Positions 47,001 through 58,900 of a stretch of 64,000 nucleotides of DNA are shown one piece after another. The first letter of the stretch is position 1, and the number at the start of each line of letters is the position of its first letter. Both the position numbers and the translations under genes were made by a program. The stretch lies in NCBI GenBank assembly GCA_963969495.1, contig OZ018333.1:13377420-13441419 (forward strand). The letters run 5' to 3'. The notes below the pieces were generated by a model. That model was not told the origin of the DNA. It searched no databases and saw only the letters and a list, made by a program, of their open reading frames with translations. Source of the DNA: Ceratothoa steindachneri (lineage: Eukaryota > Arthropoda > Malacostraca > Isopoda > Cymothoidae).

Positions 47001-47304
47001 GAGAGATTTAATCTATGAGCGGGTGTGAGAGGTGGGCGGGGAGAGCCTTCATCTATAAGCGGGTGGGAGAGGTGGGCGGGAGAGACCTTATCTATAAGTG
47101 GGTGGGAGAGGTGGGTGGGGAGAGCCTTCATCTATAAGTTGGTGGGGAGAGCCTTCATCTATAAGTGGGTGGGAGAGGTAGGCGGCGAGAGCCTTCATCT
47201 ATTAGTGGGTGGGAGAGGCAGGCGGGGAGAGCCTTCATCTATAAGTGGGTGGAAGAGGTCGGCGAGAGAGACTTCATCTATAAGCGGGTGGGAGAGGTGG
47301 GCGG
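44024..47304 (+). repeat. 3-kb satellite block A, second copy with insertion
   Basis: This is a copy of 37,580-40,545. It contains about 385 bp more than the first copy, between about 45,060 and 45,430. The extra DNA resembles 33,880-34,050 (GGTGGAAAAGAC, then a 27-bp monomer, then GGTAAGCGGGAGAGAC), so it seems to be patched in from another module. It lacks one 40-bp monomer near 46,850. Confidence 0.85.
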
Positions 47305-48493
47305 GGAGAGCTTTCATCTATAAGCGGGTGGGAGAGGTGGGCGGGAGAGACGTCATCTATAAGTGGGTGGGAGAGGTGGGTGGGGAGAGCCTTCATCTAT
47401 AAGTGGGTGGGGGGAGCCTTCATCTATAAGTGGGTGGGAGAGGTAGGCGGCGAGAGCCTTCATCTATAAGCGGGTGGGAGAGGTAGGCGGGGAGAGCCTT
47501 TATCTATTAGTGAGTGTGAGAGGTAGGCGGGGAGAGCCTTCATCTATTAGAGGGTGGGAGAGGTGGGCGGAAGAGACTTTATCTATAAGCGGCTGGGAGA
47601 GGTGGGCAGAGAGAGCCTTCATCCATAAGCGGGTGAGAGAGGTAGGCGGGGAGAGCCTTTATCTATTATTGGGTGGAAGAGGTGGGCGGGGAGAGCCTTC
47701 ATCTATAAGCGGTTGGGAGAGGTAGGCGGGGAGAGCCTTCATCTCTTAGAGGGTGGGAGAGGTGGGCGGGGAGAGCCTTCATCTATAAGCGGGTGGGAGA
47801 GGTGGGCGGGAGAGACTTCATCTATAAACGGGGGGGAGAGGTGGGCAGGGAGAGCCTTCATCTATAAGTGGGTGGGAGAGGTCGGCGGGAGAGCCTTTAT
47901 CTATAAGCGGGTTGGAGAGGTAGGCGGGGAGAGCCTTCATCTATAAGCGGGTGGGAGAGGTGGGCGGGAGAGACTTCATCTATAAGTGGGTGGGAGAGGT
48001 GGGTGGGGAGAGCCTTCATCTATAAGTGGGTGGGGGGAGCCTTCATCTATAAGTGGGTGGGAGAGGTAGGCGGCGAGAGCCTTCATCTATAAGCGGGTGG
48101 GAGAGGTAGGCACGGAGAGCCTTTATCAATTAGTGAGTGTGAGAGGTAGGCGGGGAGAGCCTTCATCTATTAGAGGGTGGGAGAGGTGGGCGGAAGAGAC
48201 TTTATCTATAAGCGGCTGGGAGAGGTGGGCAGAGAGAGCCTTCATCCATAAGCGGGTGGGAGAGGTAGGCGGGGAGAGCCTTTATCTATTATTGGGTGGA
48301 AGAGGTGGGCGGGGAGAGCCTTCATCTATAAGCGGGTGGGAGAGGTAGGCGGGTAGAGCCTTCATCTATTAGAGGGTGGGAGAGTTGGGCGGGGAGAGCC
48401 TTCATCTATAAGCTGGTGGGAGAGGTGGGCGGGAGAGACTTCATCTATAAACGGGTGGGAGAGGTGGGCAGGGAGAGCCTTCATCTATAAGCG
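47305..48493 (+). repeat. 623-bp-period tandem duplication
   Basis: 47,305-47,870 matches 47,928-48,493; for example, GGGGGGAGCC is at 47,409 and 48,032. Both carry the rare CATCCATAAGCGGG monomer. Later copies of the same doublet (near 52.3-53.1, 55.6-56.5 and 61.7 kb) have a 544-bp period or appear only in part. Confidence 0.82.
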
Positions 48494-50255
48494 GGTGGGA
48501 GAGGTGGGCGGGAGAGACTTCATTTATAAGCGGGTGGGAGAGGTAGGCGAGGAGAGCCCTAATCTATTAGTGGGTGGGAGAGGTGGGCGGGGAGAGCCTT
48601 CATCTATAAGTGGGTGGGAGAGGTGGGCGGGAGAGACTTAATCTATGAGCAGGTGGGAGAGGTGGGCGGGGAGAGCCTTCATCTATAAGCGGGTGGGAGA
48701 GGTAGGCGGGGAGAGCCTTCATCTATTAGATGGTGGGAGAGGTTGGCGGGGAGAGCCTTCATCTATAAGCGGGTGGGAGATTTGGGCGGGAGAGACTTCA
48801 TCTATAAACGGGTGGGAGAGGTGGGCAGCGAGAGACTTCATCTATAAGCGGGTGGGAGAGGTAAGCGGGGAGAGCCTTCATCTATAAGCGGGTGGGAGAG
48901 GTGGGCGGGAGAGACTTCATCTATATGGGGGGGAGGTGGGCAGGGAGAGCCTGAATCTATAAGTGGGTGGGAGAGGTAGACGGAGAGAGCCTTCATCTAT
49001 TAGTGGGTGGGAGATGTGGGCGGGGAGAGCCTTCATCTATAAGTGGGTGGGAGAGGTCGGCGGGAGTGCCTTTATCTATAAGCGGGTTGGAGAGGTGTGC
49101 GGGGAGAGCCTTCATCTATAAGCGGGTGGGAGAGGTAGGCGGGGAGAGCCTTCATCTATTATTGGGTGTGAGAGGTAGGCCAGGAGAGCCTTCATCTATA
49201 AGCGGGTGGGAGAGTTGGGCGGAAGAGACTTCATCTATAAGCGGGTGGGAGAGGTGGGCGGGAGAGACTTCATCTATAAGTGGGTGGGAGAGGTGGGTGG
49301 GAGAGATTTAATCTATGAGCGGGTGTGAGAGGTGGGCGGGGAGAGCCTTAATCTATAAGCGGGTGGGAGAGGTGGGCGGGAGAGACTTCATCTATAAGTG
49401 GGTGGGAGAGGTGGGTGGGGAGAGCCTTCATCTATAAGTGGGTGGGAGAGGTAGGCGGCGAGAGCCTTCATCTATTAGTGGGTGGGAGAGGCAGGCGGGG
49501 AGAGCCTTAATCTATAAGTGGGTGGAAGAGGTCGGCGGGAGAGACTTCATCTATAAGCGGGTGGGAGAGGTGGGCGGGGAGAGCCTTCATCTATAAGCGG
49601 GTGGGAGAGGTGGGCGGGAGACACCTTATCTATAAGTGGGTGGGAGAGGTGGGTGGGGAGAGCCTTCATCTATAAGTGGGTGGGGGGAGCCTTCATCTAT
49701 AAGTGGGTGGGAGAGGTAGGCGGCGAGAGCCTTCATCTATAAGCGGGTGGGAGAGGTAGGCGGGGAGAGCCTTTATCTATTAGTGAGTGTGAGAGGTAGG
49801 CGGGGAGAGCCTTCATCTATTAGAGGGTGGGAGAGGTGGGCGGAAGAGACTTCATCTATATGCGGGTGGGAGAGGTGGGCAGGGAGAGCCTTCATCTATA
49901 AGCGGCTGGGAGAGGTAGGCGGGGAGAGCCTTTATCTATTATTGGGTGGAAGAGGTGGGCGGGGAGAGCCTTCATCTATAAGCGGGTGGGAGAGGTGGTT
50001 TTGGGAGAGCCGTCATCTATAAGCTGGTGGGAGAGGTGGGCGTGAGGGACTTCATCTATAAGCGGGTGGGAGAGTTGGGCGGGGAGAGCCTTCATCTATA
50101 GGCAGGTGGAAGAGGTAAGCGGGGAGAGCCTTCATCTATTAGTGGGTTGGAGAGGTAGGCGGGGAGAGCCTTCATCTATAAGCGGGTGTGAGAGGTGGGC
50201 AGGGAGAGCCTTCATCTATAAGCGGGTGGGAGAGGTAGGCGGGGAGAGCCTTCAT
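48494..50255 (+). repeat. Satellite block B, second copy with flanks
   Basis: This corresponds to 41,871-43,350 with offsets of 6,935 to 6,908. It includes the TATATGGGGGGG landmark (48,922), GGTGGGAGTGCC (near 49,060) and GGTTTTGGGAGAGCCG (near 49,996). Its left part resembles 37,266-37,450. Confidence 0.78.
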
Positions 50256-53200
50256 CTATTAGTGTGTGGGAGAGGTGGGCGGGGAGAGCCTTCATCTATA
50301 AGCGGGTGGGAGAGGTGGGCGGAAGAGCCTTCATCTATAAGCGGGTGTGAGAGGTGGGCAGGGAGAGCCTTCATCTATAAGCGGGTGGGAGAGGTAGGCG
50401 GGGAGAGCCTTCATCTATTAGTGTGTGGGAGAGGTGGGCGGGGAGAGCATTCATCTATAAGCGGGTGGGAGAGGTGGGCAGGGAGAGCCTTCATTTATAA
50501 GCGGGTGGGAGAGGTAGGCGGGGAGAGGCTTCATTTATAAGCGGGTGGGAGAGGTAGGCGGGGATAGCCTTCATCTATTAGAGGGTGGGAGAGGTGGGCG
50601 GGGAGAGCCTTCATCTATAAGAGTGGGAGAGGTGGGCGAGAGAGACTTCATCTATAAACGGGTGGGAGAGGTGGGCAGGGAGAGACTTCATCTATAAGCG
50701 GGTGGGAGAGGTGGGTGGGGAGAGCCTTCATCTATAAGCGGGTGGGAGAGGTGGGCAGGGAGAGCCTTCATCTATAAGCGGGTGGAAGAGGTGGGGGGGA
50801 GAGACTTCATCTATAAGCGGGTGGGAGAGGTAGGCGAGGAGAGCCTTCATCTATAAGTGGGTTGGAAGGTGAGTGGGGAGAGCCTCCATCTATTAGAGGG
50901 TGGGAGAGGTGGGCGGGGAGAGCCTTCATCTATAAGCGGGTGGAAGAGGTGTGCGGGAGAGACTTCATCTATAAGTGGGTTGGAAGGTGAGTGGGGAGAT
51001 CCTTCATCTATAAGTGGGTGGGGAGAGCCTTCATCTATAAGTGGGTGGGAGAGGTAGGCGGTGAGAGCCTTCATTTATTAGTGGGTGGGAGAGGCGGGCG
51101 GGGAGAGCCTTTATCTAAAAGTGGGTGGAAGAGGTCGGCGGGAGAGACTTTATCTATAGGCGGGTGGGAGAGGTGGGCGGGGAGAGCCTTCATCTATAAG
51201 CGGGTGGGAGAGGTAGGCGGGGAGAGCCTTTATCTATTAGTGGGTGTGAGAGGTAGGCGGGGAGAGCCTTTATCTATTAGAGGGTGGGAGAGGTGGGCGG
51301 AAGAGACTTCATCTATAAGCATCTGGGAGAGGTGGGCAGGGAGAGCCTTCATCTATAAGCGGGTGGGAGAGGTAGGCGGGGAGAGCCTTCATCTATTATT
51401 GGGTTGGAGAGTTTGGCGGGGAAAGCCTTCATCTATAAGCGGGTGGGAGAGGTAGGCGGGGAGAGCCTTCATCTATTAGATGGTGAGAGAGGTTGGCGGG
51501 GAGAGCCTTCATCTATAAGCGGGTGGGAGAGGTGGGCGGGAGAGACTTCATCTATAAACGGGTGGGAGAGGTGGGCAGGGAGAGACTTCATCTATAAGCG
51601 GGGAGAGCCTTTATCTATTAGTGGGTGGGAGATGTGGGCGGGGAGAGGCTTCATCTATAAGTGGGTGGGAGAGGTCGGCGGGAGAGCCTTTATCTATAAG
51701 CGGGTTGGAGAGGTGGGCGGGGAGAGCCTTCATCTATAAGCGGGTGGGAGAGGTAGGCGGGGAGAGCCTTCATCTATTATTGGGTGTGAGTGGTAGGCCA
51801 GGAGAGCCTTCATCTATAAGCGGGTGGGAGAGTTGGGCGGAAGAGACTTCATCTATAAGCGGGTGGGAGAGATGGGCGGGAGAGACTTCATCTATATGTG
51901 GGTGGGAGAGGTGGGTGGGAGAGATTTAATCTATGAGCGGGTGTGAGAGGTGGGCGGGGAGAGCCTTCATCTATAAGCGGGTGGGAGAGGTGGGCGGGAG
52001 AGACTTCATCTATAAGTGGGTGGGAGAGGTGGGTGGGGAGAGCCTTCAACTATAAGTTGGTGGGGAGAGCCTTCATCTATAAGTGGGTGGGAGAGGTAGG
52101 CGGCGAGAGCCTTCATCTATTAGTGGGTGGGAGAGGCAGGCGGGGAGAGCCTTCATCTATAAGTGGGTGGAAGAGGTCGGCGGGAGAGACTTCATCTATA
52201 AGCGGGTGGGAGAGGTGGGCGGGGAGAGCCTTCATCTATAAGCGGGTGGGAGAGGTGGGCGGGAGAGACTTCATCTATAAGTGGGTGGGAGAGGTGGGTG
52301 GGGAGAGCCTTCATCTATAAGTGGGTGGGGGGAGCCTTCATCTATAAGTGGGTGGGAGAGGTAGGCGGGGAGAGCCTTTATCTATTAGTGAGTGTGAGAG
52401 GTAGGCGGGGAGAGCCTTCATCTATTAGAGGGTGGGAGAGGTGGGCGGAAGAGACTTTATCTATAAGCGGCTGGGAGAGGTGGGCAGAGAGAGCCTTCAT
52501 CCATAAGCGGGTGGGAGAGGTAGGCGGGGAGAGCCTTTATCTATTATTGGGTGGAAGAGGTGGGCGGGGAGAGCCTTCATCTATAAGCGGGTGGGAGAGG
52601 TAGGCGGGGAGAGCCTTCATCTCTTAGAGGGTGGGAGAGGTGGGCGGGGAGAGCCTTCATCTATAAGTGGGTGGGAGAGGTCGGCGGGAGAGCCTTTATC
52701 TATAAGCGGTTTGGAGAGGTAGGCGGGGAGAGCCTTCATCTATAAGCGGGTGGGAGAGGTGGGCGGGAGAGACTTCATCTACAAGTGGGTGGGAGAGGTG
52801 GGTGGGGAGAGCCTTCATCTATAAGTGGGTGGGGGGAGCCTTCATCTATAAGTGGGTGGGAGAGGTAGGCGGCGAGAGCCTTCATCTATGAGCGGGTGGG
52901 AGAGGTAGGCACGGAGAGCCTTTATCTATTAGTGAGTGTGAGAGGTAGGCGGGGAGAGCCTTCATCTATTAGAGGGTGGGAGAGGTGGGCGGAAGAGACT
53001 TTATCTATAAGCGGCTGGGAGAGGTGGGCAGAGAGAGCCTTCATCCATAAGCGGGTGGGAGAGGTAGGCGGGGAGAGCCTTTATCTATTATTGGGTGGAA
53101 GAGGTGGGCGGGGAGAGCCTTCATCTATAAGCGGGTGGGAGAGGTAGGCGGGTAGAGCCTTCATCTATTAGAGGTCGGGAGAGGTGAGCGGGGAGAGCCT

Positions 53201-53306
53201 TCATCTATAAGCTGGTGGGAGAGGTGGGCGGGAGAGACTTCATCTATAAACGGGTGGGAGAGGTGGGCAGGGAGAGCCTTCATCTATAAGCGTTTGGGAG
53301 AGGTGG
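50256..53306 (+). repeat. 3.3-kb higher-order unit, copy 1
   Basis: This matches 53,563-56,630 at an offset of 3,307 up to about 51,600 and 3,324 after it. The change is a clean 17-bp loss in copy 1 at 51,597-51,603. The unit carries GGTTGGAAGGTGAG monomers (near 50,859 and 50,975), GCATCTGGGAG and the CATCCATAAG doublet. Confidence 0.9.
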
Positions 53307-53562
53307 GCGGGGAGAGCCTTCATCTATAAGCGGGTGTGAGAGGTGGGCAGGGAGAGCCTTCATCTATAAGCGGGTGGGAGAGGTAGGCGGGGAGAGCCTT
53401 CATCTATTAGTGTGTGGGAGAGGTGGGCGGGGAGAGCATTCATCTATAAGCGGGTGGGAGAGGTGGGCGGGAGAGACTTCACCTATAAGCGGAAGGGAGA
53501 GGTGGGCAGGGAGAGCCTTCATCTATAAGCGGGTGGGAGAGGTGGGCGGGGAGAGCCTTCAT
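53307..53562 (+). repeat. Junction block between 3.3-kb copies
   Basis: About 256 bp lies between the end of homology of the first 3.3-kb unit and the start of the second. It is ordinary satellite with the order seen near 38,180-38,420 and 43,270-43,510 (GGTGTGAGAGG, TTAGTGTGTGG, TTCACCTATAAGCGGAAGGG). Confidence 0.7.
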
Positions 53563-55971
53563 CTATTAGTATGTGGGAGAGGTGGGCGGGGAGAGCCTTC
53601 ATCTATAAGCGGGTGGGAGAGGTGGGCGGAAGAGCCTTCATCTATAAGCGGGTGTGAGAGGTGGGCAGGGAGAGCCTTCATCTATAAGCGGGTGGGAGAG
53701 GTAGGCGGGGAGAGCCTTCATCTATTAGTGTGTGGGAGAGGTGGGCGGGGAGAGCATTCATCTATAAGCGGGTGGGAGAGGTGGGCAGGGAGAGCCTTCA
53801 TTTATAAGCGGGTGGGAGAGGTAGGCGGGGAGAGGCTTCATTTATAAGCGGGTGGGAGAGTTAGGCGGGGATAGCCTTCATCTATTAGAGGGTGGGAGAG
53901 GTGGGCGGGGAGAGCCTTCATCTATAAGAGTGGGAGAGGTGGGCGAGAGAGACTTCATCTATAAACGGGTGGGAGAGGTGGGCAGGGAGAGACTTCATCT
54001 ATAAGCGGGTGGGAGAGGTGGGTGGGGAGAGCCTTCATCTATAAGCGGGTGGGAGAGGTGGGCAGGGAGAGCCTTCATCTATAAGCGGGTGGAAGAGGTG
54101 GGGGGGAGAGACTTCATCTATAAGCGGGTGGGAGAGGTAGGCGAGGAGAGCCTTCATCTATAAGTGGGTTGGAAGGTGAGTGGGGAGAGCCTCCATCTAT
54201 TAGAGGGTGGGAGAGGTGGGCGGGGAGAGCCTTCATCTATAAGCGGGTGGAAGAGGTGTGCGGGAGAGACTTCATCTATAAGTGGGTTGGAAGGTGAGTG
54301 GGGAGATCCTTCATCTATAAGTGGGTGGGGAGAGCCTTCATCTATAAGTGGGTGGGAGAGGTAGGCGGTGAGAGCCTTCATTTATTAGTGGGTGGGAGAG
54401 GCGGGCGGGGAGAGCCTTTATCTAAAAGTGGGTGGAAGAGGTCGGCGGGAGAGACTTTATCTATAGGCGGGTGGGAGAGGTGGGCGGGGAGAGCCTTCAT
54501 CTATAAGCGGGTGGGAGAGGTAGGCGGGGAGAGCCTTTATCTATTAGTGGGTGTGAGAGGTAGGCGGGGAGAGCCTTTATCTATTAGAGGGTGGGAGAGG
54601 TGGGCGGAAGAGACTTCATCTATAAGCATCTGGGAGAGGTGGGCAGGGAGAGCCTTCATCTATAAGCGGGTGGGAGAGGTAGGCGGGGAGAGCCTTCATC
54701 TATTATTGGGTTGGAGAGTTTGGCGGGGAAAGCCTTCATCTATAAGCGGGTGGGAGAGGTAGGCGGGGAGAGCCTTCATCTATTAGATGGTGAGAGAGGT
54801 TGGCGGGGAGAGCCTTCATCTATAAGCGGGTGGGAGAGGTGGGCGGGAGAGACTTCATCTATAAACGGGTGGGAGAGGTGGGCAGGGAGAGACTTCATCT
54901 ATAAGCGGGTGGGAGAGGTAAGCGGGGAGAGCCTTCATCTATTAGTGGGTGGGAGATGTGGGCGGGGAGAGGCTTCATCTATAAGTGGGTGGGAGAGGTC
55001 GGCGGGAGAGCCTTTATCTATAAGCGGGTTGGAGAGGTGGGCGGGGAGAGCCTTCATCTATAAGCGGGTGGGAGAGGTAGGCGGGGAGAGCCTTCATCTA
55101 TTATTGGGTGTGAGAGGTAGGCCAGGAGAGCCTTCATCTATAAGCGGGTGGGAGAGTTGGGCGGAAGAGACTTCATCTATTAGCGGGTGGGAGAGATGGG
55201 CGGGAGAGACTTCATCTATATGTGGGTGGGAGAGGTGGGTGGGAGAGATTTAATCTATGAGCGGGTGTGAGAGGTGGGCGGGGAGAGCCTTCATCTATAA
55301 GCGGGTGGGAGAGGTGGGCGGGAGAGACTTCATCTATAAGTGGGTGGGAGAGGTGGGTGGGGAGAGCCTTCAACTATAAGTTGGTGGGGAGAGCCTTCAT
55401 CTATAAGTGGGTGGGAGAGGTAGGCGGCGAGAGCCTTCATCTATTAGTGGGTGGGAGAGGCAGGCGGGGAGAGCCTTCATCTATAAGTGGGTGGAAGAGG
55501 TCGGCGGGAGAGACTTCATCTATAAGCGGGTGGGAGAGGTGGGCGGGGAGAGCCTTCATCTATAAGCGGGTGGGAGAGGTGGGCGGGAGAGACTTCATCT
55601 ATAAGTGGGTGGGAGAGGTGGGTGGGGAGAGCCTTCATCTATAAGTGGGTGGGGGGAGCCTTCATCTATAAGTGGGTGGGAGAGGTAGGCGGGGAGAGCC
55701 TTTATCTATTAGTGAGTGTGAGAGGTAGGCGGGGAGAGCCTTCATCTATTAGAGGGTGGGAGAGGTGGGCGGAAGAGACTTTATCTATAAGCGGCTGGGA
55801 GAGGTGGGCAGAGAGAGCCTTCATCCATAAGCGGGTGGGAGAGGTAGGCGGGGAGAGCCTTTATCTATTATTGGGTGGAAGAGGTGGGCGGGGAGAGCCT
55901 TCATCTATAAGCGGGTGGGAGAGGTAGGCGGGGAGAGCCTTCATCTCTTAGAGGGTGGGAGAGGTGGGCGG
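53563..55971 (+). repeat. 3.3-kb higher-order unit, copy 2
   Basis: This is a near-identical copy of 50,256-52,647; homology continues to about 56,630, overlapping the start of the 5.55-kb unit. It retains the 17 bp missing from copy 1 (near 54,908-54,924). Confidence 0.9.
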
Positions 55972-58900
55972 GGAGAGCCTTCATCTATAAGTGGGTGGGA
56001 GAGGTCGGCGGGAGAGCCTTTATCTATAAGCGGTTTGGAGAGGTAGGCGGGGAGAGCCTTCATCTATAAGCGGGTGGGAGAGGTGGGCGGGAGAGACTTC
56101 ATCTATAAGTGGGTGGGAGAGGTGGGTGGGGAGAGCCTTCATCTATAAGTGGGTGGGGGGAGCCTTCATCTATAAGTGGGTGGGAGAGGTTGGCGGCGAG
56201 AGCCTTCATCTATGAGCGGGTGGGAGAGGTAGGCACGGAGAGCCTTTATCTATTAGTGAGTGTGAGAGGTAGGCGGGGAGAGCCTTCATCTATTAGAGGG
56301 TGGGAGAGGTGGGCGGAAGAGACTTTATCTATAAGCGGCTGGGAGAGGTGGGCAGAGAGAGCCTTCATCCATAAGCGGGTGGGAGAGGTAGGCGGGGAGA
56401 GCCTTTATCTATTATTGGGTGGAAGAGGTGGGCGGGGAGAGCCTTCATCTATAAGCGGGTGGGAGAGGTAGGCGGGTAGAGCCTTCATCTATTAGAGGTC
56501 GGGAGAGGTGAGCGGGGAGAGCCTTCATCTATAAGCTGGTGGGAGAGGTGGGCGGGAGAGACTTCATCTATAAACGGGTGGGAGAGGTGGGCAGGGAGAG
56601 CCTTCATCTATAAGCGTTTGGGAGAGGTGGGCGGGAGAGACTTCATCTATAAGCGGGTGGGAGAGGTAGGCGAGAAGAGCCCTAATCTATTAGTGGGTGG
56701 GAGAGGTGGGCGGGGAGAGCCTTCATCTATAAGTGGGTGGGAGAGGTGGGCGGGAGAGACTTAATCTATGAGCAGGTGGGAGAGGTGGGCGGGGAGAGCC
56801 TTCATCTATAAGCGGGTGGGAGAGGTAGGCGGGGAGAGCCTTCATCTATTAGATGGTGGGAGAGGTTGGCGGGGAGAGCCTTCATCTATAAGCGGGGGGG
56901 AGAGGTGGGCGGGAGAGACTTCATCTATAAACGGGTGGGAGAGGTGGGCAGAGAGAGACTTCATCTATAAGCGGGTGGGAGAGGTAAGCGGGGAGAGCCT
57001 TCATCTATAAGCGGGTGGGAGATGTGGGCGGGAGAGACTTCATCTATATGGGGGGGAGGTGGGCGGGGAGAGCCTGAATCTATAAGTGGGTGGGAGAGGT
57101 AGACGGAGAGAGCCTTAAACTATTAGTGGGTGGGAGATGTGGGCGGGGAGAGCCTTCATCTATAAGTGGGTGGGAGAGGTCGGCGGGAGTGCCTTTATCT
57201 ATAAGCGGGTTGGAGAGGTGGGCGGGGAGAGCCTTCATCTATAAGCGGGTAGGAGAGGTAGGCGGGGAGAGCCTTCATCTATTATTGGGTGTGAGAGGTA
57301 GGCCAGGAGAGCCTTCATCTATAAGCGGGTGGGAGAGTTGGGCGGAAGAGACTTCATCTATAAGCGGGTGGGAGAGGTGGGCGGGAGAGACTTCATCTAT
57401 AAGCGGCTGGGAGAGGTGGGCAGAGAGAGCCTTCATCCATAAGCGGGTGGGAGAGGTAGGCGGGGAGAGCCTTTATCTATTATTGGGTGGAAGAGGTGGG
57501 CGGGGAGAGCCTTCATCTATAAGCGGGTGGGAGAGGTAGGCGGGGAGAGCCTTCATCTATTAGAGGGTGGGAGAGGTGGGCGGGGAGAGCCTTCATCTAT
57601 AAGCGGGTGGGAGAGGTGGGCGGGAGAGACTTCATCTATAAACGGGTGGGAGAGGTGGGCAGGGAGAACCTTCATCTATAAGTGGGTGGGAGAGGTCGGC
57701 GGGAGAGCCTTTATCTATAAGCGGGTTGGAGAGGTGGGCGGGGAGAGCCTTCATCTATAAGCGGGTGGGAGAGGTAGGCGGGGAGAGCCTTCATCTATTA
57801 TTGGGTGTGAGAGGAAGGCGGGGAGAGCCTTCATCTATAAGCGGGTGGGAGAGGTGGGCGGAAGAGACTTCATCTATAAGCGGGTGGGAGAGGTGGGCAG
57901 GGAGAGCCTTCATCTATAAGCGGGTGGGAGAGGTAGGCGGGGAGAGCCTTCATCTATTATTGGGTGGGAGAGTTGGGCGGGGAGAGCCTTCATCTATAAG
58001 CGGTTGGGAGAGGTGGGAAAGAGAGACTTCAGCTATAAGTGGGTGTGAGAGGTGGGCGGGGAGAGCCTTCATCTATGAGCGGGTGGGAGAGGTGGGTGGG
58101 GAGAGCCTTCATCTATAAGCGGGTGGAAGAGTTGATCGGAAGAGACTTCATCTATAAGCGGGTGGGAGAGGTGGGCAGGGAGAGCCTTCATTTATAAGCG
58201 GGTGGGAGAGGTAGGCGGGGAGAGCCTTCATTTATAAGCGGGTGGGAGAGGTAGGCGGGGAGAGCCTTCATCTATTAGAGGGTGGGAGAGGTGGGCGGGG
58301 AGAGCCTTCATCTATAAGCGGGTGGGAGAGGTGGGCGAGAGAGACTTCATCTATAAACTGGTGGGAGAGGTGGGCAGGGAGATACTTCATCTATAAGTGG
58401 GTGGGAGAGGTCGGCGGGAGAGCCTTTATCTATAAGCGGGTTGGAGAGGTAGGCGGGGAGAGCCTACATCTATAAGAGGGTGGGAGAGGTAGGCGGGGAG
58501 AGCCTTCATCTATTATTGGGTGTGAGAGGTAGGTAGGGAGAGCCTTCATCTATAAGCGGGTGGGAGAGGTGGGCGGGAGAGACTTAATCTATGAGCAGGT
58601 GGGAGAGGTGGGCGGGGAGAGCCTTCATCTATAGGCGGGTGAGAGAGTTGGGCGGGAGAGACTTCATCTATAAGTGGGTGGGAGAGGTGGGTGGGGAGAG
58701 CCTTTATCTAAAGGTGGGTGGGAGAGGTAGGCGGAGAGAGCCTTCATCTATTAGTGGGTGGGAGAGGTGGGCTGGGAGAGCCTTCATCTATAAGTGGGTG
58801 GGAGAGGTCGGCAGGAGAGCCTTCATCTATAAGCGGGTGGGAGAGGTAGGCGGGGAGAGCCTTCATCTATTATTGGGTGTGAGAGGTAGGCGGGGAGAGC

